A DNA stretch of 64,000 nucleotides from Luteibacter flocculans (GTDB lineage Bacteria > Pseudomonadota > Gammaproteobacteria > Xanthomonadales > Rhodanobacteraceae): assembly GCF_023612255.1 (NCBI RefSeq), contig NZ_CP063231.1, positions 1,346,001-1,410,000 of the forward strand, written 5' to 3'. The notes under the pieces were generated by a model, which saw only the letters and a list, made by a program, of their open reading frames with translations, had not been told where the DNA came from and ran no database searches. Positions within the stretch are counted from its first letter, which is position 1; each line of letters opens with the position of its first letter. A program made the translations under genes and the position numbers. Shown here piece by piece: positions 7,701 to 16,291 of the stretch.

Positions 7701-8041
7701 AAATTGGCCTGACCATGCCTAAGCCAACGGCAGCACGCTAAAGCCATGCTGTCGCACTTTACATCGACCCCCTCCGGTTATAGCTTGCCTACAAGCGCTG
7801 ATGCGACGCCATTCGTCACCATGCGAACTGGTGTTTGGCGGTGAGCGAGCACATGCGCCGACCCACTTCTAGACCTTCTCGGGGGCAATAAAAAGCCCCC
7901 ACCGCGCCAACGGTGAGGGCTAGGAGTCTTGCTAACAAAGGCCGTCGCCTTTTGGGCGGGGCACCTTCATGGTAGGTAATGCCCTACCTAGATGCAAGGT
8001 GCCTTGTTCCTGAGGTCCGGCCGTCATTACGAGACGACCGC
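7701..8041. other. Intergenic region upstream of AlpA-like gene
   Basis: This stretch has no convincing gene. It contains a GGGGGC/GCCCCC hairpin with an A-rich loop (7881-7900) and a second GC-rich region just behind it. The hairpin lacks a following T-tract, so it is not a standard terminator. It could be a leader or regulatory region for the downstream operon. Confidence 0.35.
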
Positions 8042-8278
8042 ATGACCCACGTGTCCCATGTGTCGGGCCCGTTTGTGCCCGAAAACTCGATCAAGTTCCT
8101 CCGTCTTCCCGCTGTATGCGAACGCACGGGGCTTTCCCGCAGCCAGGTCTATCGACTGGAAGCCGCCGGCAAGTTCCCGCGACGCGTAAAGCTCGCCCTT
8201 TCCACAAGCGCCTGGGTGGAAGCAGAGATTCAGCTTTGGGCGGCCGACCGCATCGCCGCCTCGCGGGGTGAGGCATGA
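8042..8278 (+). CDS. AlpA-family regulatory protein / excisionase-like
   Basis: The product (78 aa from the preferred ATG 8042) is a small MerR-like helix-turn-helix protein: LRLPAVCERTGLSRSQVYRLEAAGKFPRRVKL followed by SAWVEAEIQLW is the AlpA pattern (cited in part). AlpA-like proteins activate or repress integrase and excision genes in P4-like elements. An in-frame start at 7979 would add 21 residues. It overlaps the next gene by 4 bp (ATGA), so the two are translationally coupled. Confidence 0.85.
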   Translation: MTHVSHVSGPFVPENSIKFLRLPAVCERTGLSRSQVYRLEAAGKFPRRVKLALSTSAWVEAEIQLWAADRIAASRGEA

Positions 8279-8679
8279 ACCGCGCTCCGCGTTGTCCTCG
8301 CTTCGATTCCTGCAACGCTCCGATCTGCCCCCTCGACCCGAAGTGGCCGACTGCCCAGCACATCAAGGGCGAGCGGGTGTGCGCGATGCTCTCGGAGCTG
8401 GTCAAGGTGGGCGGTAAGGCCCGTCTAGAGGGACTTCTGTCCGCGGAGCAATTGGATGCCCTGATAAGGGAATGGCCAAAGGTGGAAGCACGATGGAGTC
8501 CCATCCGTGCACGACTGAAGGACGCGGCCACGTCGGGATCGCGTATCGAGCACGGAAAGCGCTTTGGAAGGGGGTCTGTATCCGGGGAGCAACCACGACC
8601 CCTAGCTCACCCATTGGCGAGGTCACGTAGCCTTGATACAGGCCCAGCTAGAGGGGGCGTTAGCGGGGGTGCAGGGTGA
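8275..8679 (+). CDS. Cys-containing hypothetical protein of mobile elements
   Basis: The N-terminus has a CPRFDSCNAPICPLD motif followed by a helical region (HIKGERVCAMLSELVKVGG), an arrangement often found in small proteins behind AlpA in proteobacterial elements. Four cysteines could bind a metal. The last 35 residues are low complexity. It overlaps both neighbours by 4 bp, forming an AlpA, Cys-protein, winged-helix protein operon. Function is unknown. Confidence 0.55.
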   Translation: MNRAPRCPRFDSCNAPICPLDPKWPTAQHIKGERVCAMLSELVKVGGKARLEGLLSAEQLDALIREWPKVEARWSPIRARLKDAATSGSRIEHGKRFGRGSVSGEQPRPLAHPLARSRSLDTGPARGGVSGGAG

Positions 8680-9173
8680 CAGCGCCGAAGAAGCGATGGA
8701 GAGAGAAGGGGCGCAAGGAATCTGGCAACTTCTCCCTGATTCCTCATGCCGTACAGGACTCTCCGAACTGGAAGGCGTGCAGCGGGACAGCGGTCAAGCT
8801 GCTTTGTGATCTCGCTCGCCAATATAACGGCCGGAACAACGGGGATCTGTGTGCAGCACGTAGTGTCCTAGCCACTCGTGGCTGGCGCTCACCGGACACT
8901 CTAGATCGGGCACTCCACGAACTCCTGCACTACGGGTTCATCACGCTGACCCGCCAGGGTGGCCGCAACTTGGCGAACCTCTACGGATTGACTTGGCATG
9001 CCATAGACGAGTGCGACGGAAAGCTTGATTGCTCGGCTACGAGGGTTGCGTCGGGTGACTGGAAACTCGCGAAACCACCGTTCAAGCGACGTCCGAGAAT
9101 TGAAAGTAGTAGTACGGAATCCGTAGCAACTAACTACGGAATCCGTACTAGTGGGACTTCCAAGGCAGCCTGA
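8676..9173 (+). CDS. Winged-helix replication-initiator-like protein
   Basis: This 165-residue protein starts at GTG 8676 with a 4-bp overlap to the upstream gene. Residues about 20-110 have the helix and wing arrangement of phage or plasmid replication proteins: SGTAVKLLCDLARQY, then LCAARSVLATRGW and DTLDRALHELLHYGFITLTRQGG. The basic C-terminus follows. Two copies of a 13-bp palindrome lie within its 3' end and two more just downstream, as expected for a Rep protein and its iterons. The replication role is inferred from fold, position and iterons; a purely regulatory role is also possible. Confidence 0.6.
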   Translation: MTAPKKRWREKGRKESGNFSLIPHAVQDSPNWKACSGTAVKLLCDLARQYNGRNNGDLCAARSVLATRGWRSPDTLDRALHELLHYGFITLTRQGGRNLANLYGLTWHAIDECDGKLDCSATRVASGDWKLAKPPFKRRPRIESSSTESVATNYGIRTSGTSKAA

Positions 9174-9234
9174 CTAGTACGGAATCCGTAGTTGTAGGAG
9201 CCATTTTGGGTAAATCCTAACTACGGAATCCGTA
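9113..9234. repeat. Four-copy palindromic iteron array, candidate origin or operator
   Basis: The 13-bp palindrome TACGGAATCCGTA occurs exactly four times, at 9113, 9135, 9178 and 9222, with start-to-start distances of 22, 43 and 44 bp, close to multiples of two helical turns. The flanks make the sites alternate in direction (AGTACGG...GTAG versus CTACGG...GTAC), so copies 1 and 2 together form a large inverted repeat. The array begins inside the 3' end of the winged-helix gene and ends 36 bp before the next gene. AT-rich sequence follows (9238-9260). This looks like a Rep-binding origin or a multi-operator. Confidence 0.75.
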
Positions 9235-9270
9235 CACCTTTATAGATATATACCAAGGGCTCTCCTGTTT

Positions 9271-9543
9271 ATGAGCATCTACTATCTCCCCGGATACCAC
9301 CCTACGACCTCCGCGAATCCGCCAACGGATTCGGCCCGGACAATCACAGGACGTGACGTACCGAGCAATGCTCTGAGCAACGCTCTGGCCGTTACTCAGC
9401 GCTCGCCAGGCTGGAACAATCGCAAGCCGGACATTCAGCGGGTCCAGTTGGGCGCTTGTACTCTGCTAGCGGTTCCGTACCGTCGATGGGCGTGGCGACG
9501 GTACGAGCAGCGGGTCGCAGCACAGCGACGAAAGGAAGCCTAA
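9271..9543 (+). CDS. Small basic hypothetical protein
   Basis: A 90-residue protein with a Ser/Thr/Pro-rich first half and a very basic C-terminus (YRRWAWRRYEQRVAAQRRKEA). It starts just after the iteron array and an AT-rich stretch, and its TAA overlaps the next start (TAATG). No family is recognised. Confidence 0.4.
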   Translation: MSIYYLPGYHPTTSANPPTDSARTITGRDVPSNALSNALAVTQRSPGWNNRKPDIQRVQLGACTLLAVPYRRWAWRRYEQRVAAQRRKEA

Positions 9544-10008
9544 TGACGATCGGCAGGCGGGCCGATCATGACGAGGCAATCATCGAGCGGGCGGCGAGGC
9601 GTTTAGCGGGTGCACTCGGGACCGGGCAGAGCTGGTTCGCAAACACCGCCATCGCGAGCGCTCGCGACCTTACTCACGAGGACGGGCTCATGCCGTCCGC
9701 CCTTACGGTCGTCCGCCGTGGGCGAGTGACGGAGCAGGCGGCGAAGTCCATCGGAGGCTCGGGCAAGGTGAAGCGCCAGCATCAGTGGTCAGCATCGAGG
9801 GGCGTAGTTGCCGTCCCCGCATGTCGCCCTGATAGCGAGGCGCTAGCATCTCTTAGCTTCGCGAAGCTGGACGGACCATTGGAGGCGATCTTGCTTCTAT
9901 ACGCGACAGGGGACGTGGAACGGTTCTGGCCGGTTGTGAAACGGTTCGGCTTGGCATGCCTTCGACGTCCCCCCGCTTTCAGTAGCGGAGCGAATTAGAG
10001 TCCGGGGG

Positions 10009-10827
10009 TTACTTTAGCTGCTCGGCGTAGGCGGCGGGAGTCAGCCCGCCCAACGCCTTCTTCGGCCGTTCCTCGTTATATTCCCTGCGCCAGTTTTCGA
10101 TCTCGGTGCGTGCGTGAAGCAGGCTCGGGAACCAGTGTTCATTGAGGCACTCGTCGCGCAAGCGGCCGTTGAACGATTCGATGTAGGCGTTCTGGTTCGG
10201 CTTGCCCGGTTCGATCAGGCGCAGCTGCACGCCACGCTCGTGGGCCCAGGTGACCATCGCCTTGCCACAGAACTCTTTGCCGTTGTCGCTACGAATTACC
10301 TTCGGAAGGCCGCGGGTCAGCGCCAGCCGATCCATCACGCGCGTCACGCCCATGCCGGAGATCGCGCGTTCGACTTCGATAACGACAGCCTCGTGCGTGG
10401 CGTCATCAACGACCGTCAGACACTTGATGACGCGGCCCTCGGCCGTGCGATCAAACACGAAGTCCATCGACCAGACCTCGTTGGGTGCCATGGGTCGGAA
10501 CAAGGGTTGCCGTTCGCCTGCTGGCACCTTTTTGCGCTTGCGGCGACGCACCTGCAGCTTGGCGGCTTGATACAGCCGCTCTACACGCTTGTAGTTCACG
10601 AGCATCCCTTCTTGCCTAAGCTTCAGATAGATCATGCCGACGCCATAGCGCTTGTGCCGCTGCGCCAAGGCCACGATCCGCTGTCGAAGTTCGCCATTGC
10701 GGTCCGCGCGCGGCGCGTAACGCAATGCACTGGCGCTCATACGAAGCACCATCAAAGCACGACGTTCGCTGAGTCCTTGGCTCGTCATCTCCCGCACCAG
10801 CAACCGTCGCGCCGGTGCCGTCACCAC
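10009..10827 (-). CDS. IS3-family transposase OrfB (DDE integrase core)
   Basis: The 272-residue product has an HTH_21-type region (about 35-90, [15 protein letters not shown]) and a retroviral-type integrase core with the DDE triad visible in [17 protein letters not shown] and [13 protein letters not shown]. The C-terminus ([18 protein letters not shown]) is typical of the family. It is normally made as an OrfAB fusion by programmed -1 frameshifting in the overlap with orfA. No disabling lesion is seen. Confidence 0.92.
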   Translation of the reverse strand: MVTAPARRLLVREMTSQGLSERRALMVLRMSASALRYAPRADRNGELRQRIVALAQRHKRYGVGMIYLKLRQEGMLVNYKRVERLYQAAKLQVRRRKRKKVPAGERQPLFRPMAPNEVWSMDFVFDRTAEGRVIKCLTVVDDATHEAVVIEVERAISGMGVTRVMDRLALTRGLPKVIRSDNGKEFCGKAMVTWAHERGVQLRLIEPGKPNQNAYIESFNGRLRDECLNEHWFPSLLHARTEIENWRREYNEERPKKALGGLTPAAYAEQLK

Positions 10828-11090
10828 TTCTTTCGCAGTGCCTCACGAGTGATCTCGTTCTCCAGCATCGACTCCGCCAGGAGCTTCTTCAGCCGGGCGT
10901 TCTCCGCCTCCAGTTCCTTAAGTCGCTTGGCTTCGGACACCGTCATGCCGCCGAACTTGCTACGCCACAGGTAGTACGAGGCTTCGCTGAAACCGTGCTT
11001 GCGGCACAGGTCCTTCACTGCCATGCCGGCTTCGGCCTCACGCAGGAAGCCAATGATCTGCTCTTCGGAAAAGCGCTTTTTCACGTCCAA
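10821..11090 (-). CDS. IS3-family transposase OrfA (HTH and leucine zipper)
   Basis: The 89-residue protein has the HTH_8 domain of IS407-type OrfA ([38 protein letters not shown]), followed by a leucine-zipper-like segment ([18 protein letters not shown]). It binds the IS ends and is part of the OrfAB transposase. It ends inside the start of orfB with a 7-bp overlap. Start at 11090 is 62 bp inside the IS end. Confidence 0.92.
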   Translation of the reverse strand: MDVKKRFSEEQIIGFLREAEAGMAVKDLCRKHGFSEASYYLWRSKFGGMTVSEAKRLKELEAENARLKKLLAESMLENEITREALRKKW

Positions 11091-11367
11091 TCTCCGTCAG
11101 TTGGGGGATTGGACTCCAAATCACCGTGCTACTCAAAATCGGGGGGACGTCGCCTTCGCAATGCGTTCGCATCAGAGGCGTTTAACGACGCCATGGCACG
11201 CATCATGTATCGGAAGGCGGCACTGGCCCAGGATGACAGGGCGAAACAGCTGGGGATCAGGGCAAGTTCCTACCGGGTCGCGACTAGGGAGGCGGAGTCG
11301 ATGCTCAGGCGATGGCTTCTTATTGCCGCCAAGCGATACTTGCAAGCATTCCGCTAGCAAACCCAAA

Positions 11368-11835
11368 TCAACTTGCGCTCATTTCGCGCGCAATCTGCCG
11401 GAGCGCTGGACTTGTCCCGGTTCGCGTTACCCCGCATTGAGTCGTTGCATACGCAGACTTTAAGCGATGACGGGTCTTTAGGTATGGAATCTGGCTGTAT
11501 ACGGAGAACGAAGACCGCGACTCCAAGCGATGCGGTAGGCGCATGTTGTCGCTAAATACGCCATCAGCTAGTAGAACCCTTTGATTCGTGCCTTCGAAGA
11601 ATACCCCGACGTCGGAAATTGTGATTGGAAACGCGCTCAGGTTAGTAACCTCGACCGCGAATTTGAGGCGCTCATCGGCACCACCGAATGGGATTGCGTG
11701 CGACGGACGAACTCGCAGTTTAACCCGCGACTTGTCAACCGCATGCCAGGTGTTTATGAGTCCTAGGACTGCGCCAAGAACGGCTAATCCAAAGGTCACC
11801 ATATTGAGCGTAGATGCATCGTTCATCGACACCAC
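11368..11835 (-). CDS. Membrane-anchored hypothetical protein
   Basis: The 155-residue product has one N-terminal transmembrane segment (about 12-32, VTFGLAVLGAVLGLINTW) and then a beta-rich domain (KLRVRPSHAIPFGG, KFAVEVTNLSAFPITISDVG), topologically a small anchored domain. It stands between the disrupted antiterminator gene and the phage structural gene but is on the opposite strand, as expected for a single-gene cargo (moron). Function is unknown. Confidence 0.55.
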   Translation of the reverse strand: MVSMNDASTLNMVTFGLAVLGAVLGLINTWHAVDKSRVKLRVRPSHAIPFGGADERLKFAVEVTNLSAFPITISDVGVFFEGTNQRVLLADGVFSDNMRLPHRLESRSSFSVYSQIPYLKTRHRLKSAYATTQCGVTRTGTSPALRQIAREMSAS

Positions 11836-12036
11836 CTCTCCCTTGTTGGACCGACACTTTAGCTAGCCCGAATGCTGCTACTCAAGCGAGGGACGGAAAG
11901 ACACCATGAAAACGACCATATATATAGGGCCCCTTGCCGCCTCAAGGAGCCTCCCCGACGCCGTGCCGGGCAACGCACGGCTTTATTCTCCTCACAGCAG
12001 CACGCAGGCGGCATCACTAACGACAAGAGGCTACAC

Positions 12037-13017
12037 ATGGGCGGCGGAAGCTCTCAACCCAAGAACACGACGACGACCACCAAGACGGAACTCCCACCGT
12101 TTCTCTAGAACGCATACCAGCAGTTCTTTAACGAAACGAACGCGGTGAACAACAAGCCGTACCAGTCGTATACTGGACAGCTCAACGCCAACCCGACGAT
12201 TGACCAGACGTATGCGCTGGAATTGGCCCGGTCTGGCGCACAAGGCAACCCGCAGCAGTCGGCCGCCCTTTAGCAGCTTCTCGGTGGAAGCCAGAACGTC
12301 AAGGCGCAGACGAGCCCTTACGCTGGCCCGAACCAGTATCTCGATCAGGTCATCAGCAACTCCAATCGCGATATCACGGATGCTTACCAGCGAGGTACTG
12401 GGGTTGGCCTGCCGACGCAGTTTGCCCAAGGTGGCGCATTCGGTGGATCAGCCATGCAGTAGGCTCAGGATGCGAGCAAGTACCAGCTTGCGCAAACCCT
12501 GGCGGACAACACGAGCAACCTGCGATATCAGGACTACAACGCCCAGGCTGACCGCTGGCAACAGGGGTTCCAGAACCAGCTAGCCGCCTCGCAGAACAAC
12601 GCGCAGAACATCCTAGGGGCATCGAGTGCCCTCAATGGAGCCGGAGCGCTACAGGCGCAGTTCAACGGCCAGTACGGGCAGCTTGCACAGATCCAGCAGG
12701 ACTTCGCACAGGGCAACATCGACCAGGCTTACAACGACTGGTATCAGCGCAACTACGGCTACGACCAGCAGCGTCTTGCGAACTACGGAAACGCGCTTAA
12801 CTCGACGGCTGGTCAGTTCCAGGGATCGGCCACATCCGGCCTTAACCCGGCATATAAGCCTCGTACGGTCGGTGGTGGTGTCGCTGCGGGTGTCAGTGGT
12901 GCCGCAGCAGGTGGCGCTATTGGTGCAGCCATCGCGGGTGGCACCTCCGGCTCGGTTGTACCTGGCTGGGGTACCGCTATCGGCGCCGCCGCTGGGCTCG
13001 CTTCCTATTACCTATAA
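12037..13017 (+). pseudogene. Podovirus-type internal virion/ejection protein gene with three in-frame TAG codons
   Basis: A 327-codon frame runs from ATG 12037 (ribosome-binding site AGAGG) to TAA 13017 without any indel but with TAG at 12106, 12271 and 12460. The frame is very rich in Gln, Asn, Ala and Gly, with an Ala/Gly-rich hydrophobic C-terminus (about 275-325), typical of podovirus internal virion or DNA-ejection proteins. About 45 CAG and 4 CAA codons remain. Each TAG sits in a Gln-rich context, and the third follows a CAG. The pattern fits three CAG-to-TAG transitions. Decay is the simplest reading; amber reassignment is the alternative. Confidence 0.7.
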
Positions 13018-13027
13018 GGTGACTGCT

Positions 13028-13297
13028 ATGGAATATGTCGTTGTGCTAGATGCTGCTGCCCCGTCCGCTCGGCTCAATGCTGGGCTCGGCGTTCTCGCGG
13101 GCGTTCTGGTTGAGGGTGGTCCGCCAACGGTACTCGCCGTCACGTGTTCTGAGGTCGATACCTCGCACTCGCACCTGTTGCGAGCAAAGGTAAAGTCCGA
13201 CGAGGCCCCTGTCTTTTGGGTGCCCTACAGCCATCTTGTTGGGATATTGGAAGGGCCGTCGGCGACGCCAGCAAGCATGGGCTTCACCGCACATTGA
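13028..13297 (+). CDS. Small phage hypothetical protein
   Basis: The 89-residue product begins at ATG 13028, 10 bp after the virion gene. It has two hydrophobic stretches (EYVVVLDAAAP, LGVLAGVLVEGG) but no clear signal peptide. It is uninterrupted and ends in TGA, unlike its neighbours on both sides which are damaged. It is probably a phage structural or assembly accessory gene by position. Confidence 0.45.
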   Translation: MEYVVVLDAAAPSARLNAGLGVLAGVLVEGGPPTVLAVTCSEVDTSHSHLLRAKVKSDEAPVFWVPYSHLVGILEGPSATPASMGFTAH

Positions 13298-13823
13298 GTT
13301 GCCGCGTGGTTGGCGGGAGGAAGTAAGTGGGTCGCCTCCCGCCCCGAATGCCTCCGAGACCTCCGCAATGGGGGTCTGTACCGTCACTGGGTCTGGCCCT
13401 AGGGATGAGGTGGCCCCTTGTTGCCCTTCAGCCACAGCCGACCACCGCTGTGGACCGCTCAACGACAATTTGCCTAAGCCCCGTGCCCGGCCATTTTCGG
13501 CAAGAACCCTGGGCAACCGGGCGGCTGGCTAGACCGGTCCATCAGTAGCGGCATTGGCGGGCTCCTGGGCTCCGGCCTACGTGGTATCGAGGGCGGCCTC
13601 CTGGGGTCCAGCCTGGGTCTGGGCGTCAGTGATGCCATCGGAGCCGCCAATTCTCGCGTGACGGCTCGCACGGGGTAGATGGCAGCCGATGCCGGGGTAC
13701 GGCTGAGGCCATCCAGCGTTGGCTCTCCAAGCAGCCCAAGGCCAGCAGCGGGGGCTGCTGGACTACTACCTTTACGGTCTTCCCGCAGCCGCAGCCAACG
13801 GACCCTGATCGGGTAAGGGGGTC
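13298..13823 (+). pseudogene. Decayed phage structural sequence
   Basis: No intact gene with a good start is found in this 526-bp stretch, but fragments read like protein. A Gly/Leu/Ser-rich piece in the frame of 13499-13676 (SISSGIGGLLGSGLRG) resembles virion glycine-rich proteins and lacks a start, and a fragment near 13708-13800 reads AIQRWLSKQP in yet another frame. Frame changes between fragments indicate indels. It probably belongs to the same phage module as the amber-bearing gene. Confidence 0.4.
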
Positions 13824-13832
13824 TGGTATTAT
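13824..13832 (+). promoter_or_regulatory. Candidate extended -10 promoter element
   Basis: TGGTATTAT (TG-n-TATTAT) lies 27 bases upstream of the start of the ImmA/IrrE gene and is followed by a GGGAG ribosome-binding site at about 13844. Extended -10 elements can work without a good -35 box. The prediction is from sequence only. Confidence 0.3.
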
Positions 13833-13858
13833 TTTGCTGGGACGGGAGTTGGCTCTAA

Positions 13859-15055
13859 ATGGAACGTAACTCTATCAATCCGGCGGTACTGGTCTGGGCG
13901 CGGGAATCCGCAGGTCTGGGCTTGGCTGAAGCTGCTCGAAAGATCGGGTTGTCCGCGAGCCGTAACCTAAGCCCTGCTGAGAAACTTGCTCAAATCGAGC
14001 AGGGTGCGCGAGCAGTCAGCACCTCGCTCCTAGAATGCATGAGCAAGGCGTACCACCGCCCACTCATTGCATTTTACGCGGCTACACCGCCGCCAACAGG
14101 AGAGCGTGGGGCGGATTTTCGGACCCTGCCTCCCGACCGACGGTGTGAAGATGCGCCGACAATTGACGCGCTCATTCGCGACATTAAGGCACGTCAGGCC
14201 CTTGTCCGAGAGTTAGTTGAAGACGATGAAGGGGTCGAACCGATCCGCTTCGTCAATTCTCTAACAATGGATACGCCCATCAGCGTAGCTGCGCAGGCCA
14301 TAGCTGGAGCACTAGGGTTCACTAGCCGAGGGTTCAGGCGCGGACCGGTTGAGGCTGGCTTCGCGTACTTAAGGGAGTTGGTAGAGCGCACCGGTGTATT
14401 CGTGCTGCTAATGGGGAATCTTGGTTCCAGTCACACCAACATTAGTGCGGAGGTCTTCCGAGGGTTCGCTGTCGCCGACCGATTTGCCCCGTTCGTAGTT
14501 ATAAATGACCAGGATGCCAAGGTTTCTTGGTCATTTACGCTTCTGCATGAGCTGGTACATATATGGCTCGGGGCGTCAGGAATCAGCGGTGGTTCCGCGG
14601 ACAGTCGAATTGAGCGGTACTGTAACGATGTAGCGAGTGCACTCCTCTTAGACCAAGCAGAGCTTGAGGGCTTTGTCTGGACTGGAGACGATCGAGCGTT
14701 AGAAGCCATAAATCAGATTGCGCAAGAGGCAAGGGTCAGCCGGAGTCTTGTTGCCTACCGTCTGTTTCGCTCGCACGTTGTAACGGAGATAGTATGGCGC
14801 ACGCTCACTGACCGTTTTAGGCAGGAGTGGCTGGCAGAGCGCGAGCGCCTGAAGGCGATTGAGAAAACAGCAAGAAAAGAAAAGCCCGGGGGCCCTAGTT
14901 ACTACGTCGTGAAGCGCCACAAGCTAGGTGATGCGCTGGTCGACCTTGTTCGACGTTCCGTAGCTGAAGGTAACCTGACACCTTCGAGGGCAGGACAAGT
15001 CTTGGGTGTTAGCGCAATGAATGTCCAGCCGCTTATCAGCGGCAAAGCGGCATAG
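13859..15055 (+). CDS. XRE/ImmA-IrrE metallopeptidase-domain protein, antitoxin partner
   Basis: The 398-residue protein combines an XRE-like N-terminus (about 8-75, ESAGLGLAEAARKIGLSAS) with an ImmA/IrrE-type zinc peptidase domain: H230-E231-x-x-H234 in LLHELVHIWLG, with RIERYCNDVASALLL supplying the third-ligand helix. Such proteins are found as the partner of DUF4411 PIN-like toxins in type II systems. The next gene, 8 bp downstream, is exactly that. The C-terminus (about 335-398) is helical with another HTH-like motif (PSRAGQVLGVSAMNVQPLISG). It may bind the operon promoter and neutralise the toxin. Confidence 0.85.
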   Translation: MERNSINPAVLVWARESAGLGLAEAARKIGLSASRNLSPAEKLAQIEQGARAVSTSLLECMSKAYHRPLIAFYAATPPPTGERGADFRTLPPDRRCEDAPTIDALIRDIKARQALVRELVEDDEGVEPIRFVNSLTMDTPISVAAQAIAGALGFTSRGFRRGPVEAGFAYLRELVERTGVFVLLMGNLGSSHTNISAEVFRGFAVADRFAPFVVINDQDAKVSWSFTLLHELVHIWLGASGISGGSADSRIERYCNDVASALLLDQAELEGFVWTGDDRALEAINQIAQEARVSRSLVAYRLFRSHVVTEIVWRTLTDRFRQEWLAERERLKAIEKTARKEKPGGPSYYVVKRHKLGDALVDLVRRSVAEGNLTPSRAGQVLGVSAMNVQPLISGKAA

Positions 15056-15063
15056 GGATTGTG

Positions 15064-15570
15064 ATGCTTTATCTACTTGACGCGAATGTCCTCATTACGG
15101 CGAACAATCAGTACTACGCTCTCGATGCGGTCCCTGAGTTCTGGGACTGGATGCTCCATGTCGCGGGAGCGGGGTACGTGAAGATGCCTCGTGAGACGTT
15201 GGCAGAGTTGAAGGGAGGCAATGCTCAAAAGGATGCCCTCCACGCATGGGCGGCTAGTCAGGACGTTAGGGACGCTTTGGCCCTACGAGAGGACGTAGAT
15301 GCTGATCTGGTGAGGAAGGTTATTGCTGAGGGATACGCTCCAGATCTGAGTGATGACGAGTACGATCTTCTCGGGCAAGATCCCTTTCTGATCGCCCATG
15401 CATTTCGCGCCCCCCAGGACCGTGTAGTAGTCAGCATGGAAGTATCGAAGCCGTCACTCGCTCGGGCTAGGCGGAAGGTGCCCGATGTGTGTAAAACCTT
15501 GAACGTCAGGTGCCGTGACACATTCCAGTTCATTCGTGAGCTGGGTTTTCGGACCAATTGGAAGACGTAG
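15064..15570 (+). CDS. DUF4411 PIN-like toxin
   Basis: A 168-residue PIN-fold protein: the first acidic residue is in YLLDANVLITA, further ones in PRETLAELKGG, and DPFLIAHA carries the third, matching DUF4411 nucleases. PIN toxins cleave RNA. It directly follows the ImmA/IrrE gene (8 bp), a known toxin-antitoxin arrangement. The GTG at 15061 would add one residue; the ATG at 15064 is preferred. No lesion is visible. Confidence 0.85.
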   Translation: MLYLLDANVLITANNQYYALDAVPEFWDWMLHVAGAGYVKMPRETLAELKGGNAQKDALHAWAASQDVRDALALREDVDADLVRKVIAEGYAPDLSDDEYDLLGQDPFLIAHAFRAPQDRVVVSMEVSKPSLARARRKVPDVCKTLNVRCRDTFQFIRELGFRTNWKT

Positions 15571-15700
15571 TGCCGGTTGTTGTTGCGATTCTCTCCTGAG
15601 TCGGTAGAAGTGCCCCGGCGGATTCAATTGATCGCTTGCACACGCCAATGAGGCATGTAGACGATGGTGCGTACTCCCGACGGCTCGAAGTTTTCCGACG

Positions 15701-16291
15701 CTATAAAAAAGCGTGTGGTAGAGGCCGGATCATTATCCCGGCTCTCCCTAGCGGCTGAAAGTCCGCCTTCTCGTAGTATTGGGATAGCCTTGCCCTGTCT
15801 TTGGCAAACGCTTTCGACTTCTCGTACGGCTTCCCATGCCATTGGGACGGGAAGGCGATAAGCGCAGCGAGTGCGCAGCCGATTCCCGCAACATCGCAGG
15901 CGATTGACAGCGCCATCAGGCCGAGGCCATGACCCCGGTATTCGGGTGCAATTTCGATCTTGTCGATGATGAGAACGGGGCGGGGACGAGTTCCGATCAA
16001 GCCTGCCACCTTGGGAACGAAGCCTCTCGAGTTCACCAAGCGACAGAACTCGGCAAGGTCAGCGCTATACGAGTCCATGACTTCAAACGGATCGTTTCCT
16101 ATGTCTTCAGCGGCCAGTAGGTCAACGATGAAATAGCGTAAAGCGCCGACCTCGACCGTGCGATCAGTGTCGCCGATGATGGCCGCCTCGTACTCAGTAA
16201 CGTAGCTTGATGGCTCCTCGGACCGCTGCCCGATATTTCCTTTGACGTTAAGCGAGCAGCTCCAGGAGCGCAGATAATCGGGGTCGTCCAT
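15701..16291 (-). CDS. GNAT-family acetyltransferase-like protein
   Basis: The 196-residue protein has the GNAT acetyl-CoA-binding motif A region in IDKIEIAPEYRGHGLGLMAL (the R-G-H-G-L-G loop), about residues 110-130, and a terminal segment ARLSQYYEKADFQPLG typical of motif B. The substrate cannot be predicted. It is a lone gene on the minus strand within accessory DNA, facing the TA pair convergently. Confidence 0.75.
   Translation of the reverse strand: MDDPDYLRSWSCSLNVKGNIGQRSEEPSSYVTEYEAAIIGDTDRTVEVGALRYFIVDLLAAEDIGNDPFEVMDSYSADLAEFCRLVNSRGFVPKVAGLIGTRPRPVLIIDKIEIAPEYRGHGLGLMALSIACDVAGIGCALAALIAFPSQWHGKPYEKSKAFAKDRARLSQYYEKADFQPLGRAGIMIRPLPHAFL

Larger units (their letters stand above)
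9963..11152 (-). mobile_element. IS3-family insertion sequence (IS407-like), complete
   Basis: The element is 1,190 bp with imperfect terminal inverted repeats of about 40 bp starting CGACGTCCCCCCG at both ends. It is flanked by a direct 4-bp duplication CCTT (9959-9962 and 11153-11156); 4 bp is usual for the IS407 group. It carries orfA and orfB on the minus strand, overlapping by 7 bp, as expected for a frameshifted OrfAB transposase. It has inserted in a phage antiterminator-like gene in the opposite direction. All parts look intact, so it may be active. Confidence 0.88.
9543..11357 (+). pseudogene. Antiterminator Q-like gene split by an IS element
   Basis: The 5' part (9543-9962) and the 3' part (11157-11357) are in the same reading frame; removing 9963-11156 (the IS plus one CCTT copy) restores one uninterrupted 206-codon ORF. 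The reconstructed C-terminus has a helix-turn-helix-like region (DRAKQLGIRASSYRVATRE, then MLRRWLLIAAKRYL) resembling phage Q-type antitermination or late regulators. The start overlaps the upstream stop. The damage is a clean insertion with no other lesion, so it is recent. Function would be control of late transcription; it is presumably lost. Confidence 0.7.

Noticed and set aside
9113-9234. A CRISPR array
   Set aside because: The repeats are only 13 bp, palindromic, of alternating direction and unequal spacing, and there are no cas genes.
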